DNA of 64,000 bases from Photobacterium iliopiscarium (GTDB lineage Bacteria > Pseudomonadota > Gammaproteobacteria > Enterobacterales > Vibrionaceae), in assembly GCF_003026395.1 (NCBI RefSeq), contig NZ_PYOO01000004.1, positions 248,001-312,000 on the forward strand, read 5' to 3'. The stretch's first letter is position 1. Each line of letters begins with the position of its first letter. Below the pieces are notes generated by a model. That model worked only from the letters and a program-made list of their open reading frames with translations. It did no database searches and was not told where the DNA came from. A program made the translations under genes and the position numbers. Of this stretch, positions 17,885 through 26,888 are shown piece by piece.

Positions 17885-18328
17885 TTAACTATTTGCTTGT
17901 TGTTGCAATACTTTCTCAGCTTTCACTAAATCAGCAAAAGTCCAACCTACTGCTTCAGTTTTACTCATTAATTCACAGATATCAGCGATTTGAAATACAT
18001 CTTCTGAATTATCAGTGTAAGTCACCACTAATTGTTGATCTTTCATATCCCAAGCTTCAGGATCTTTTTCACCGATTAGGCCATCTAAGTAATCACCTAG
18101 GCAACAATGCACCACAAAAAAGTGCTGCATTTGTACTTCTGAAACACCCAGAATGATAGCGGCTTCAACATAGTCATACATATATGTTGCTGATTCAGTA
18201 TCTACAAAAAACTTAGAACCTTCAGCATCCCAATACTCAAAGTCTGTAATTTTAGAAGCGACGTAAGACTCAATTGCGTTTACAACAACACAATAATCAC
18301 CGACCATTGACTCATATTTGTTAGACAT
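17885..18328 (-). CDS. Acidic 147-aa protein of unknown function
   Basis: A soluble, strongly acidic protein with many aromatic residues and several cysteines (HCCLGDYLDG, ADICELM). No signal peptide, membrane segment or known catalytic motif. The start ATG at 18328 has AGAGG upstream. It reads like a single alpha/beta domain conserved in the lineage; no family was recognised. Confidence 0.6.
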   Translation of the reverse strand: MSNKYESMVGDYCVVVNAIESYVASKITDFEYWDAEGSKFFVDTESATYMYDYVEAAIILGVSEVQMQHFFVVHCCLGDYLDGLIGEKDPEAWDMKDQQLVVTYTDNSEDVFQIADICELMSKTEAVGWTFADLVKAEKVLQQQANS

Positions 18329-18653
18329 AACTACCTCTTAAATGATGCTTACACATGTAAATACATTAATGATTAAGTAATTATACCCAATACCGAGGCT
18401 GATGAAAGCAGGCAACAACAACTTTAACTATAAGAAAATCCTAACCTTATCAGCATTAACTATTTTAATTCTCAATTTTCAAACAAAAAATAACATCAAA
18501 AAACACAAATGACTAGATTTATAAATATATAAATCAATTAAATAAATATAGATATACGCTCAATCATTCCCATCTTGATATTTGTCATACAATACTATTG
18601 GCACTTCATTTATATTACTTGAGATTTATATCATTACATAAAGAACAATCATT
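18329..18653. other. AT-rich divergent promoter region
   Basis: A 325-base gap between two divergent genes. It is very AT-rich, particularly 18460-18560 with repeated AAATATA-like runs. Promoters for both flanking genes must lie here, but I cannot pick convincing -35/-10 pairs. No gene or hairpin stands out. Confidence 0.4.
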
Positions 18654-19598
18654 ATGACAAATAATAAGCTTGGCCTACTTTACAGTAGTATTACACTTTT
18701 ATTCTGGGGAATATTGCCTATAGCTCTAAAACTTTCTGAAAAATTTATTGATGCAACATCATTGAGTTGGTTCCGTTTCTTTATTGCTTTTATTATCCTT
18801 TTTATTCTTCAATTAACCTCTAATAATTTGCAGCAATTTCGAAAAATAACAATAAAGGAAATCATTAAACTTTTATTTGCTGGCGTATTCTTAACACTTA
18901 ACTATGTTACTTTTGTATTAACCTTAAAATATTTATCACCAGGTGAAGCACAATTAAATTTTCAAGTCGCCCCATTTTTTCTTGCTTTTGGTAGCCTGTT
19001 ATTTTTTAAAGAACGCTTAACGGCAATCCAACTTTCGTGCTTATTTACATTAGCTGTTGGTATTATTCTGTTCTTCCATCCCAATATTAGTGGGCATATA
19101 AATACAGGAAGTAAAGTTCTAATTGGTGTTGGCATTATTGAATTTTCAGCATTATCTTGGGCGTGTTATACCCTATTACAAAAATCATTAATGGCTAAAA
19201 TATCGACCTCTAACGTTTTACTGTGTGTGTTTGGTATTGGTATGGTTCTATTAACACCATTAACGGATTTTACTCAATTTACCGCACTAACAACGTTTGA
19301 TTGGAGTATTGCTTTATTTTGTGCATTCAATACGTTAATTGCTTATAGTGCATTAGCTAAAGCGTTAGTTTTCTGGCCTGCGGCTCAAGTGAGTGCTGTT
19401 GTTGCTGTTGCCCCAGTGATCAGTTTTATGTCAACGGCTTTTGTTGTCAGTATGGGATGGTGGCCTAATATTATAAAAGCCGCTCATCTCACTTCATTAT
19501 CAATAATAGGTATTATTGTCATTGTTGGCTCGGTGGCAACCATGCAATTATTACCGCATTTATTGAAAAAAAATAAGCCGATTGAACAGCTTAATTAA
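18654..19598 (+). CDS. EamA/DMT-superfamily transporter
   Basis: A 314-residue inner-membrane protein with ten predicted helices in two EamA repeats (about 5-140 and 155-300). The first repeat starts LLYSSITLLFWGILPIALKL and ends with LTAIQLSCLFTLAVGIILFF; the second contains FSALSWACYTLLQKSLM. Relatives export amino acids, nucleosides or other metabolites; direction and substrate are unknown. Monocistronic, convergent with the small gene at 19683. Confidence 0.85.
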   Translation: MTNNKLGLLYSSITLLFWGILPIALKLSEKFIDATSLSWFRFFIAFIILFILQLTSNNLQQFRKITIKEIIKLLFAGVFLTLNYVTFVLTLKYLSPGEAQLNFQVAPFFLAFGSLLFFKERLTAIQLSCLFTLAVGIILFFHPNISGHINTGSKVLIGVGIIEFSALSWACYTLLQKSLMAKISTSNVLLCVFGIGMVLLTPLTDFTQFTALTTFDWSIALFCAFNTLIAYSALAKALVFWPAAQVSAVVAVAPVISFMSTAFVVSMGWWPNIIKAAHLTSLSIIGIIVIVGSVATMQLLPHLLKKNKPIEQLN

Positions 19599-19624
19599 TT
19601 GTTCGTCATCTTATAATTAACAAC

Positions 19625-19650
19625 AAAAAGGGTGGCTCATTAGGCCACCC
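19625..19650 (-). terminator. Terminator for the leftward gene at 19683
   Basis: Perfect GGGTGGC / GCCACCC stem with a 7-base loop. On the minus strand it is followed by five T, so it mainly serves the small leftward gene; it may also stop the DMT transcript. Confidence 0.85.
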
Positions 19651-19682
19651 ATCAAACATGCCATTAAAAAGTGTGAAAACGA

Positions 19683-19916
19683 CTACATCGCTCTTTCTAC
19701 ATTAGATACATAATCTGGCAAATTCGTTACATAAGGCGCAAACCATGCTCCTTTAATACCATGTGATTCACAGTCTACAATACAAATATCTTCATTCTGG
19801 CTTTCGACAACACCGAGAACAAGACCATCGGCCTCACCAATAATATTGATTGATACATCAAACCAATATGTAGAACTTTCTTTATTACAATCTTTACCAG
19901 AAAAAACAGCCTTCAT
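19683..19916 (-). CDS. Small protein of unknown function, 77 aa
   Basis: Short soluble protein beginning MKAVFSGKDCNKESSTYWFD and containing three cysteines. The ATG at 19916 has GGAGAGG directly upstream; an upstream TTG in frame is less likely. It ends at a strong terminator. No family recognised. Confidence 0.55.
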   Translation of the reverse strand: MKAVFSGKDCNKESSTYWFDVSINIIGEADGLVLGVVESQNEDICIVDCESHGIKGAWFAPYVTNLPDYVSNVERAM

Positions 19917-20257
19917 TTGCCTCTCCAAATCACAAATTCATTAACGTGACTATCAAGCTCAAAGATAGGAATGATCTCATGTAACCATATGAATATAATA
20001 ATGATCATGCTATCTATTTTCTTGAATTGGCATCAGTTTATACCTTGAGAGAATTACCAACTTAGTCATTGATCACAAAATAGAAGAAGCATTAAAAAAC
20101 GAGTAATCTTATGGGTGTCCTATGTTTCTTTTCTCTATTTTCTTTTTCTGGTGTTCTTTTTTAGCAAATACATATTCTATTTTTATCAGTGGTAAAATTG
20201 ACCACTGATATGATAATAATAGTTATTATGTATAGCAAAACTCACTAAGGACATCGT
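19917..20257. other. Intergenic region holding one REP sequence
   Basis: No gene seen. A REP copy TTATGGGTGTCCTATGTTT lies at 20109-20127, about 130 bases before the monooxygenase start. The rest is AT-rich and probably carries the promoters of both divergent flanking genes. Confidence 0.5.
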
Positions 20258-20560
20258 ATGTACGTTGCAATGAACCGTTTCAAAATTCGTTTAGGTTCTG
20301 AACAAGAATTTATCGATATCTGGAAAAATCGTGATACTTATCTAGATACTGTCCCTGGTTTTCAGTCATTTGATTTACTGCAAGGGACGTCTAATGATGA
20401 ATATACTCTGTTTGCATCTCATTCAGTGTGGCACTCTCGCCAAGCATTTGAAGATTGGACACAGTCAGAACAATTCCGCAAAGCCCATGCTAACGCGCGA
20501 GGCAACAAAGAGATCTATTTAGGTGCGCCAAACTTTGAAGGGTTTGAAAGCTGCCTTTAA
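20258..20560 (+). CDS. ABM-fold monooxygenase, IsdG-like heme-degrading enzyme candidate
   Basis: A 100-residue ABM (ferredoxin-like) protein. Three residues match the catalytic triad of staphylococcal IsdG almost in register: N6 in MNRF, W67 in EDWTQS and H77 in RKAHAN (IsdG: Asn7, Trp67, His77). The FEDWTQSEQFRKAH segment is characteristic of heme-degrading members. This suggests a cytoplasmic dimer releasing iron from heme, although other ABM enzymes share the fold. No heme-uptake genes are adjacent. It is followed by a long structured terminator. Confidence 0.75.
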   Translation: MYVAMNRFKIRLGSEQEFIDIWKNRDTYLDTVPGFQSFDLLQGTSNDEYTLFASHSVWHSRQAFEDWTQSEQFRKAHANARGNKEIYLGAPNFEGFESCL

Positions 20561-20583
20561 TCTATAAAAATCATAGCTGACAT

Positions 20584-20656
20584 AAAGCCCTTACTACGTA
20601 AATGAACTGAAGATCCCATTTAGAAATGGTCAGTTTATTCATTAAGGGCTTTTTAT
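20584..20656. terminator. Long nested hairpin / bidirectional terminator
   Basis: Outer stem AAAGCCCTTA / TAAGGGCTTT followed by T-rich sequence, with two further helices inside (AATGAACTGA with TCAGTT...CATT, and CCATTT/AAATGG). It lies between convergent genes and can stop both. It is longer and more structured than a usual terminator. Confidence 0.7.
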
Positions 20657-21358
20657 TTATCCAATATCCCCACTTCCTAGTTCTAACAAGGTTGCATTTC
20701 CCCCTACCGCAGTAATATTAATCGTGCGTGTACGTTCAGTAATAAACCGTAAACAATAACGCTGACTGCCAATAATAGGCAGTGTGATACCATCAAGTTC
20801 AACAACTAATTGAGCCAATAATCCCTCTCGTTGTGCTAACTGCCGCGCCAATTGCTGCGCACCTTGAACATCACCACAATAAGCAACACCAACCGTTGAT
20901 GAGTGCTGAACTAACGTATCTAGCGCGCTACCACTGACCACGGTGATCACATTAGCGAGGCTCTCAACGTGTTCAAGTTGAGCAACAATTCGTTCGGCAT
21001 ACTGAGTATCCGCCAAACACACTAAGACTGAATTGCCACATACCAATGCAGCGGTTAATTGACCGACAATTGCTTCTTCGGTTATGCCCTCTTGCGTAGT
21101 AACAATAAAGACACCTCGCCCACTACAATAAAGGGTATTGCTCTCACCTGTTGGCCCAGGCATTAATACATGTTTAGCGGCATATTTAAGTGCATTAGCA
21201 CATTGAAATTGCACCATCGCGGCAGACTTTAACGGCAGTTGTTGCGCCCAACCTCGTAAAATTTCAGCCCGCAGTTCAAAACCAAGCTGATTCCATAAGA
21301 TCATTGCAGCATGACTCGTATCAATTAACCGCTGCACTGTAGTTACATTATGCTGCAT
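20657..21358 (-). CDS. Stand-alone PutA C-terminal (ALDH-like) domain protein
   Basis: A 233-residue protein matching the C-terminal domain that follows the P5C dehydrogenase module in long PutA proteins such as E. coli PutA: LMPGPTGESNT here versus LLPGPTGERNT there, and a C-terminus TERTRTINITAVGGNATLLELG matching the conserved tail. In long PutAs this ALDH-like domain closes the substrate-channelling tunnel and lacks a catalytic Cys, as here. The ATG at 21358 has GGAG six bases upstream, provided by the last codons of putA; a TTG one codon earlier is less likely. The frame differs from putA and the two genes are three bases apart, so they are presumably co-translated and associate. Confidence 0.8.
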   Translation of the reverse strand: MQHNVTTVQRLIDTSHAAMILWNQLGFELRAEILRGWAQQLPLKSAAMVQFQCANALKYAAKHVLMPGPTGESNTLYCSGRGVFIVTTQEGITEEAIVGQLTAALVCGNSVLVCLADTQYAERIVAQLEHVESLANVITVVSGSALDTLVQHSSTVGVAYCGDVQGAQQLARQLAQREGLLAQLVVELDGITLPIIGSQRYCLRFITERTRTINITAVGGNATLLELGSGDIG

Positions 21359-21361
21359 CAA

Positions 21362-24300
21362 TTACTCCTTATGATGAATAGGTTGCACATACTCTTGAGT
21401 AAAACGGTATAAATAATGCGGTCCCCCCGCTTTAGGACCTGTTCCTGATAATCCTTGCCCACCAAACGGTTGAACGCCAACAGCAGCACCAACTTGATCT
21501 CGATTGATATAACAATTTCCCACTTGGGCACGTTGCTCAATATCAAAATAGGTACATTGATTGCGACTATGAATTGCCATCGTTAATCCAAATCCGGTCT
21601 GATTTATTTGGTCAATAACTTGATGTAATTCACAGGATTTAAAGCGCACCACATGCAAAATAGGGCCAAAATGCTCTTGTTGAAGTAAATCAAGATTATT
21701 AATTTCAATGGCTGTCGGAGGAACAAAATCACCAAATTGACACTCAGCGGCCAAGGGTGTTTGTGCAATTAATGTTGCTTGATGAGTTAATGTTTCAATA
21801 TGCGTTAGTAGCTTTTCACGAGCAACGGCATCAATTACAGGGCCAACATTGGTGCTATGGTATTGAGGACAACCAACACTCAGCTCAGCCATTGCGCCTT
21901 TGATAAGCTCAATCACTCGATCTGCAATATCAGCTTGAACAAACAATACCCGTAAGGCAGAACAACGCTGACCCGCAGAAGCAAATGCCGAACGAATAAC
22001 ATCACGCACCACTTGTTCAGGTAATGCAGTGCTATCAACAATCATGGCATTTTGCCCTCCCGTTTCAGCAATCAACGGTACTGGTGCACATTCCCTTGCA
22101 GCTAAAATACGGTTTATTGTTTGTGCTGTTGGGGTCGAGCCCGTAAATACCACACCAGCAATGCGTTCATCGGATAATAATTGTGAACCTATCTGCGCGC
22201 CACGCCCAGGTAACAGATGAATAACCCCTTGTGGTAGCCCTGTTTCCAACAATAACTCAATCGCGCGATAAGCAATTAATGACGTTTGTTCCGCAGGTTT
22301 TGCAACCACAGTATTACCAGCAGCGAGTGCAGCACTGATTTGACCAATGAAAATAGCTAATGGAAAATTCCACGGACTAATACAGACAAAAACGCCCCGT
22401 CCTTGATAACGTAATTGTTGCTCAATGTCGTCATAAGTAGTGATCTGTTGTGGTGATTCAAAATTAAGGATTGCTTGTTGAGCGTAATAACGGCAAAAAT
22501 CCACCGCTTCACGTATTTCATCAATCGAATCTTGAATGGTTTTTCCCGCTTCACGGTGACATAACGCAACTAATTCATGCTGGTGTAACGCTAATTTATC
22601 AGCCAGTTGTAATAAATAACTGCATCGAACAGAAGCGGAAGATGTAGACCAATTAGCAAACGCATCAGCCGCCTGTGTTATAGCCATCTCGACATGTTCT
22701 TCATTGGCAAAGATGACTTTACCGACAACTTCACGGCGATCATAAGGTGCAGTTACTGTCATTATTTCTGCGATAACATCACTCATCAAATGATATTGAG
22801 GTAACGGCGCAGCTTGCCATTGATACTCAGAAAAAGCCGTTACTGCCGCATTAAATGGCTGCCATTGCGATTCAATATCAATATTAATCGCAACTGAATT
22901 ACGGCGCTCAGCACCAAAAATATCAGGCGGTAAAGGAATCAAACTATTATGTAATGTTAACCGTTTTTTTAGTGTCTCAACAGGATGCTCAATGAGTGCT
23001 TCAATAGGACAATCAGCATCAACGAGCCGATGAACAAACGAACTATTAGCCCCATTTTCTAATAATCGCCGCACCAAATAAGGCAATAGATCTTTATGAC
23101 TACCAACGGGAGCATAAATACGCACCGCAACATTGTGCATCGCCATCGCATGGTTATACAGCGCATCTCCCATACCATGTAAACGCTGAAACTCAAACTT
23201 ATCATGTGTAGCCATCGCAACAATAGCACTCACAGTATGGGCGTTATGGGTAGCAAATTGCGGATAAATAACCCCGTTAAGCGCGGGAGATAACAACAGC
23301 CGCGCGCACGCTAAGTACGATGTATCGGTCGCTTCTTTACGAGTAAATACCGGATAAGCGCTATATCCGCCTTGCTGACTAATTTTCAGTTCACTATCCC
23401 AATAAGCACCTTTTACAAGTCGCAATGGAATACTATCACCCTGTTTTTTGGCTAGTGCCGCCACCCACGCTAATACAGCTAAGGCTCGCTTTGAATAAGC
23501 TTGAACAACAATGCCAAATTGCCCCCAACCTTGCAGTTGTGGTGATTGATATAACTTTTGAAATAATAACAGTGAAAGCTCCAACCGATCGGCTTCTTCA
23601 GCGTCAATCGTAATTCCAACATTATGTTCACGCGCACAGCACAATAATGACAATAACGCGTCATACATTTCAGTAACGACACGTTCGGTGTTAGCAACAT
23701 CATAGCGAGGATGTAATGCAGATAACTTAATAGAGACTGTCGAATTTAAGGAATGATGAAGCGCCCCATCGATGGTCGAATAACTATCACGCCCGACTGC
23801 AACAATCGCCGTCATATAATCTTGATAATACTTAGTGGCATCATCAGCCGTTAATGCTGCTTCACCTAGCATATCAAACGAATAACTAAAGCCTTGATCG
23901 CGCTTTAATTGCCCTTGCTTCATTGCCTCGGTAATATCACGCCCTAATACAAACTGATAGCCCATAATTTTCATCGCTTGATGCATGGCTTGGCGGATCA
24001 CGGGCTCCGACATTTTATTCACTAATCGATTAATAACATCCGTTGCAGAACCATCTTTCGATATCTCTAACCCAACAACTTTTCCAGTTAGCATCAACCC
24101 CCATGTCGAAGCATTTACAAACAAAGAATCTGAATGTTTGAGGTGAGATTTCCAATCCGCAACGCTTAATTTATCTCGAATCAAAGCATCAGCCGTCGCA
24201 GTATCAGGAATACGCATTAATGCCTCAGCTAAGCACATTAATAACACCCCTTCTTTGGTGTCTAAGCTATATTCAAGCAACAATGCATCTATCATTTGAA

Positions 24301-24511
24301 TCGCATTTTTGTCCGCGCGAACACGAGCAATTAATGCCGCCGCGTGCTGATCCATATCTAGATGTTCTTGTAATGACGGTGTTGCTAATGGTATTAATTG
24401 CGCTAACCACTCTGACTCATCAACCGCATAATAAGGAGAAATCAACGCCCACAACCGATCAAGAGGTTGTTCAATAAAAGATGGCTGTAAAACATCAGCG
24501 GCATTAAACAT
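21362..24511 (-). CDS. putA: Bifunctional proline dehydrogenase / P5C dehydrogenase PutA
   Basis: Oxidises proline to glutamate in two steps. A 1049-residue protein with an arm region, a FAD-dependent PRODH barrel (about 110-480; ends AVRIYAPVGSHKDLLPYLVRRLLENG) and a P5C dehydrogenase domain (about 560-1040) with catalytic Cys in SAGQRCSALRV, Glu in AETGGQNAMIVD and the tail GGQGLSGTGPKAGGPHYLYR. The N-terminal ribbon-helix-helix domain that makes E. coli PutA an autorepressor is absent. The C-terminal domain is also absent and is encoded by the next gene. The enzyme is probably peripheral on the inner membrane and passes electrons to quinone. No putP transporter is in view. Confidence 0.95.
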   Translation of the reverse strand: MFNAADVLQPSFIEQPLDRLWALISPYYAVDESEWLAQLIPLATPSLQEHLDMDQHAAALIARVRADKNAIQMIDALLLEYSLDTKEGVLLMCLAEALMRIPDTATADALIRDKLSVADWKSHLKHSDSLFVNASTWGLMLTGKVVGLEISKDGSATDVINRLVNKMSEPVIRQAMHQAMKIMGYQFVLGRDITEAMKQGQLKRDQGFSYSFDMLGEAALTADDATKYYQDYMTAIVAVGRDSYSTIDGALHHSLNSTVSIKLSALHPRYDVANTERVVTEMYDALLSLLCCAREHNVGITIDAEEADRLELSLLLFQKLYQSPQLQGWGQFGIVVQAYSKRALAVLAWVAALAKKQGDSIPLRLVKGAYWDSELKISQQGGYSAYPVFTRKEATDTSYLACARLLLSPALNGVIYPQFATHNAHTVSAIVAMATHDKFEFQRLHGMGDALYNHAMAMHNVAVRIYAPVGSHKDLLPYLVRRLLENGANSSFVHRLVDADCPIEALIEHPVETLKKRLTLHNSLIPLPPDIFGAERRNSVAINIDIESQWQPFNAAVTAFSEYQWQAAPLPQYHLMSDVIAEIMTVTAPYDRREVVGKVIFANEEHVEMAITQAADAFANWSTSSASVRCSYLLQLADKLALHQHELVALCHREAGKTIQDSIDEIREAVDFCRYYAQQAILNFESPQQITTYDDIEQQLRYQGRGVFVCISPWNFPLAIFIGQISAALAAGNTVVAKPAEQTSLIAYRAIELLLETGLPQGVIHLLPGRGAQIGSQLLSDERIAGVVFTGSTPTAQTINRILAARECAPVPLIAETGGQNAMIVDSTALPEQVVRDVIRSAFASAGQRCSALRVLFVQADIADRVIELIKGAMAELSVGCPQYHSTNVGPVIDAVAREKLLTHIETLTHQATLIAQTPLAAECQFGDFVPPTAIEINNLDLLQQEHFGPILHVVRFKSCELHQVIDQINQTGFGLTMAIHSRNQCTYFDIEQRAQVGNCYINRDQVGAAVGVQPFGGQGLSGTGPKAGGPHYLYRFTQEYVQPIHHKE

Positions 24512-24761
24512 AATAAATCCCTCGATATAATCTGCGTTATAAATCAGCGTTTGTGGCGTGATTATCCTTCTCTACTATGACATTACCTTTTAATTACCAC
24601 ACTACATAACAAAAAGGTAACAATATGAGGTCAATATCAAAATATTCCAATAAAAGATATTTGAGTTTTTATTTAATTAGCGAGGCTTTCATTCATTACG
24701 TGCTGGCTATTTTTTTATAAACATGCAAACTATTATCATTATCAACAACTGGACTGTAATA

Positions 24762-25397
24762 ATGAATAATATAGCCATATGGGGTGCAAGCAGTGGATTA
24801 GGTGCAGCCATGGTCGACTACTTCCATGAGCAAGGCTTCAATGTAATAGCTATTGCCAGAAACCCAACCAAAAACCCTCACATTGCACAGTACGATCTCA
24901 TGTCTATTACTTGCGATGCGACAGATAAAACACAAGTTGAAAATGCGGTTGCTATACTGCCTGACAATACGCTCAACATTTCAACAATGGGCAGCTTTCA
25001 TGCGGATATCCCTGTGGATTATATTGGTCATCGTTATTTGATTGATACGCTTGAAAAAAGCACCTCTAAACGTCTATTACTGATTACATCTTTAGGCTGT
25101 GGCGATTCATGGCAATTTATGTCAGATCGCGCTAAAAACGTCTTTGGTAGAGCATTACGAGAAAAAACACTGGCGGAAGCGTGGCTTAAAAGCAGTGCAT
25201 TGAATTTTACGATTCTGCGTCCGGGTGGGCTTAAAGATGGAGAGCCAACACACCACGGTCAGTTATCACAAAATGAAGAAGTACACGGTGCGATTACTCG
25301 CGGCGAAGTAGCACGATTAAGCCATGAATTACTGTTAAATAACGCGAGTATTAATCAAACATTTCAGTGTGTAGATCCTAATATCGCACCTTACTAA
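24762..25397 (+). CDS. SDR-like NAD(P)-binding protein
   Basis: A 211-residue Rossmann-fold protein. The N-terminal nucleotide loop is IWGASSGLGAAMVDYF; a D in LMSITCDATD fits the adenosine site; RLLLITSLGCGDS and FTILRPGGLKDGEP resemble atypical SDRs of the NmrA/BVR-B-like group rather than classical SDRs with YxxxK. It may be a flavin or quinone reductase or a regulatory NAD(P)H sensor. Two starts are possible, 24723 and 24762; the second gives a normal Rossmann N-terminus. A perfect 12-bp hairpin follows the gene. Confidence 0.75.
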   Translation: MNNIAIWGASSGLGAAMVDYFHEQGFNVIAIARNPTKNPHIAQYDLMSITCDATDKTQVENAVAILPDNTLNISTMGSFHADIPVDYIGHRYLIDTLEKSTSKRLLLITSLGCGDSWQFMSDRAKNVFGRALREKTLAEAWLKSSALNFTILRPGGLKDGEPTHHGQLSQNEEVHGAITRGEVARLSHELLLNNASINQTFQCVDPNIAPY

Positions 25398-25422
25398 ACA
25401 TCACGACTCACAGCAGTAAAAG

Positions 25423-25454
25423 ACAAGGAGGTAATGCCATGCTTACCTCCTTGT
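25423..25454 (+). terminator. Perfect 12-bp hairpin after the SDR gene
   Basis: ACAAGGAGGTAA (25423-25434) and TTACCTCCTTGT (25443-25454) with an 8-base loop. The T-run after it is weak, so it is a probable rather than certain terminator. The arms happen to contain a Shine-Dalgarno-like core. Confidence 0.6.
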
Positions 25455-25467
25455 GATTATTCATTAT

Positions 25468-25567
25468 GTCGTTATGCGTCGCTCTCGCGAGAATTTACTG
25501 TCGAGAATGAAGATAATATCAGTGCTTATTATCCGCTTTCTAAGTTAAATTTATGGGTGTTCTATTT
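25468..25567. repeat. Diverged copy of the REP-bearing spacer element
   Basis: The stretch running from CGCTCTCGCGAGAATTTACT to TTATGGGTGTTCTATTT (25551-25567) parallels the end of the spacer at 62.85-62.96 kb (CGCTCTCGCAGACATTCACT ... TTATGGGTGTCCTATG). It abuts the 3' end of the orphan nuclease gene, so the same mobile sequence has landed here too. Confidence 0.55.
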
Positions 25568-25568
25568 G

Positions 25569-26648
25569 TTATTCAAATTTAGATGCCGCTTCTAGCAATA
25601 AATCGCTATGCATAAAAATATCATCTAATGCTTCAATTGGATGACGAATTTCTTTCTTATCTTCACCGACAACACCCAAATATTTTTGCTTTGCATTAAA
25701 ATGTAATCTGCATAATGGCTTTCTATTATTATCATCTAACAACACACCAAAATAACTTTGTGTATCTCGATGAGTAATACGTGAAACTGCAAATTTTGAC
25801 CGTAAAATGGCTTTGATAATATTAAAGCCATCTAGCTCATCTTGAGTTGTATCAACTTTTGATTTTTCTTCTACTATATCAATTTCAGTGACAGACTCAG
25901 ATATTAGCTGCGCATTCACTGGAATTTCGTCATTAGTGCCGATAGCAGACTTCAACCGATTATTAATACTATCATTTAAAAATTGCTTTAAAGCTTTAGT
26001 TGTAATATCTAAAAATTGAGCTTTAACTTTTGCAGTTTGTACACCTTCATATACCCTAGATGTAAAGAATTTAACAAACTCCTCTTCTGGAGCATTAAAC
26101 TGTTCTTTCAATACAGCTTTGATCTGATTAAGGTATTTAAGCTCTCCAGCAGCATCAACAACTGAATCCACATCAAATGAAGACTTAGTCAGTTTTTTCA
26201 CTTCAGGGACAATATGTTCGTCTAAATCCGACATATTCAAGATCAAAAATGGTTTTTCATCCATTTTATTTGGGGCATCTAAATCTGTATAAAACTCATA
26301 AATATCACCATTAGTAAGAATAGCAATACGTGCATTAGTAACTGAAAAATATCGAAAAAGTTGGCTTGCATGCTTAGTTAATAACTTTTCACCAAATTTT
26401 TTACATTCAATTAAAATTTGAACTTCACCATCTTTAAGGAGAGCATAATCCACTTTTTCTCCTTTTTTAGTACCTGTATCTGCATTAAATTCAGGCACAA
26501 CCTCTGTTGGATCAAAAACATCGTAACCCAAAACTGTATGTAAGAATGGCATAATAAGCGCGTTCTTTGTTGCTTCTTCTGTCTCTAATGTAGAACCTAT
26601 CTGTGATATTTTTTTTGAAAGATTCTGTAAACGATCGATAAAGTCCAT
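25569..26648 (-). CDS. Orphan HsdR_N-type nuclease-fold protein
   Basis: A 359-residue protein whose N-terminal half resembles the HsdR N-terminal (PD-(D/E)XK) domain of type I restriction subunits: TKNALIMPFLHTVLGYDVFD, then D67 in KVDYALL and E81-C-K83 in LIECKKFGE, giving a complete D...ExK site. There is no helicase domain, and no hsdM or hsdS gene nearby. The C-terminal ~90 residues (from GFNIIKAILRSKF) form a separate domain with SRITHRDTQSYFGVLLDD. Such stand-alone proteins are widespread and unassigned; a defence or DNA-repair role is plausible. A REP element abuts its 3' end. Confidence 0.7.
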   Translation of the reverse strand: MDFIDRLQNLSKKISQIGSTLETEEATKNALIMPFLHTVLGYDVFDPTEVVPEFNADTGTKKGEKVDYALLKDGEVQILIECKKFGEKLLTKHASQLFRYFSVTNARIAILTNGDIYEFYTDLDAPNKMDEKPFLILNMSDLDEHIVPEVKKLTKSSFDVDSVVDAAGELKYLNQIKAVLKEQFNAPEEEFVKFFTSRVYEGVQTAKVKAQFLDITTKALKQFLNDSINNRLKSAIGTNDEIPVNAQLISESVTEIDIVEEKSKVDTTQDELDGFNIIKAILRSKFAVSRITHRDTQSYFGVLLDDNNRKPLCRLHFNAKQKYLGVVGEDKKEIRHPIEALDDIFMHSDLLLEAASKFE

Positions 26649-26888
26649 TTATACACCACTAATTAAACGATTAAATTAATTGCATATAGCAATGTATCAT
26701 ATTAACTTTATATAAAAGCACTAAAACGCTAGCATAAATTGTTATTATTTGATCTATGTATAATTTTTAATACGAAATAAATATATTACCTATTGATATT
26801 GATAACACTTACTTTAAAGAATGGCGATCGTCTGCTGAAATAACAATGTTCATTATTATCTATATTCTTAGATGAAAAGTTATGGGGT

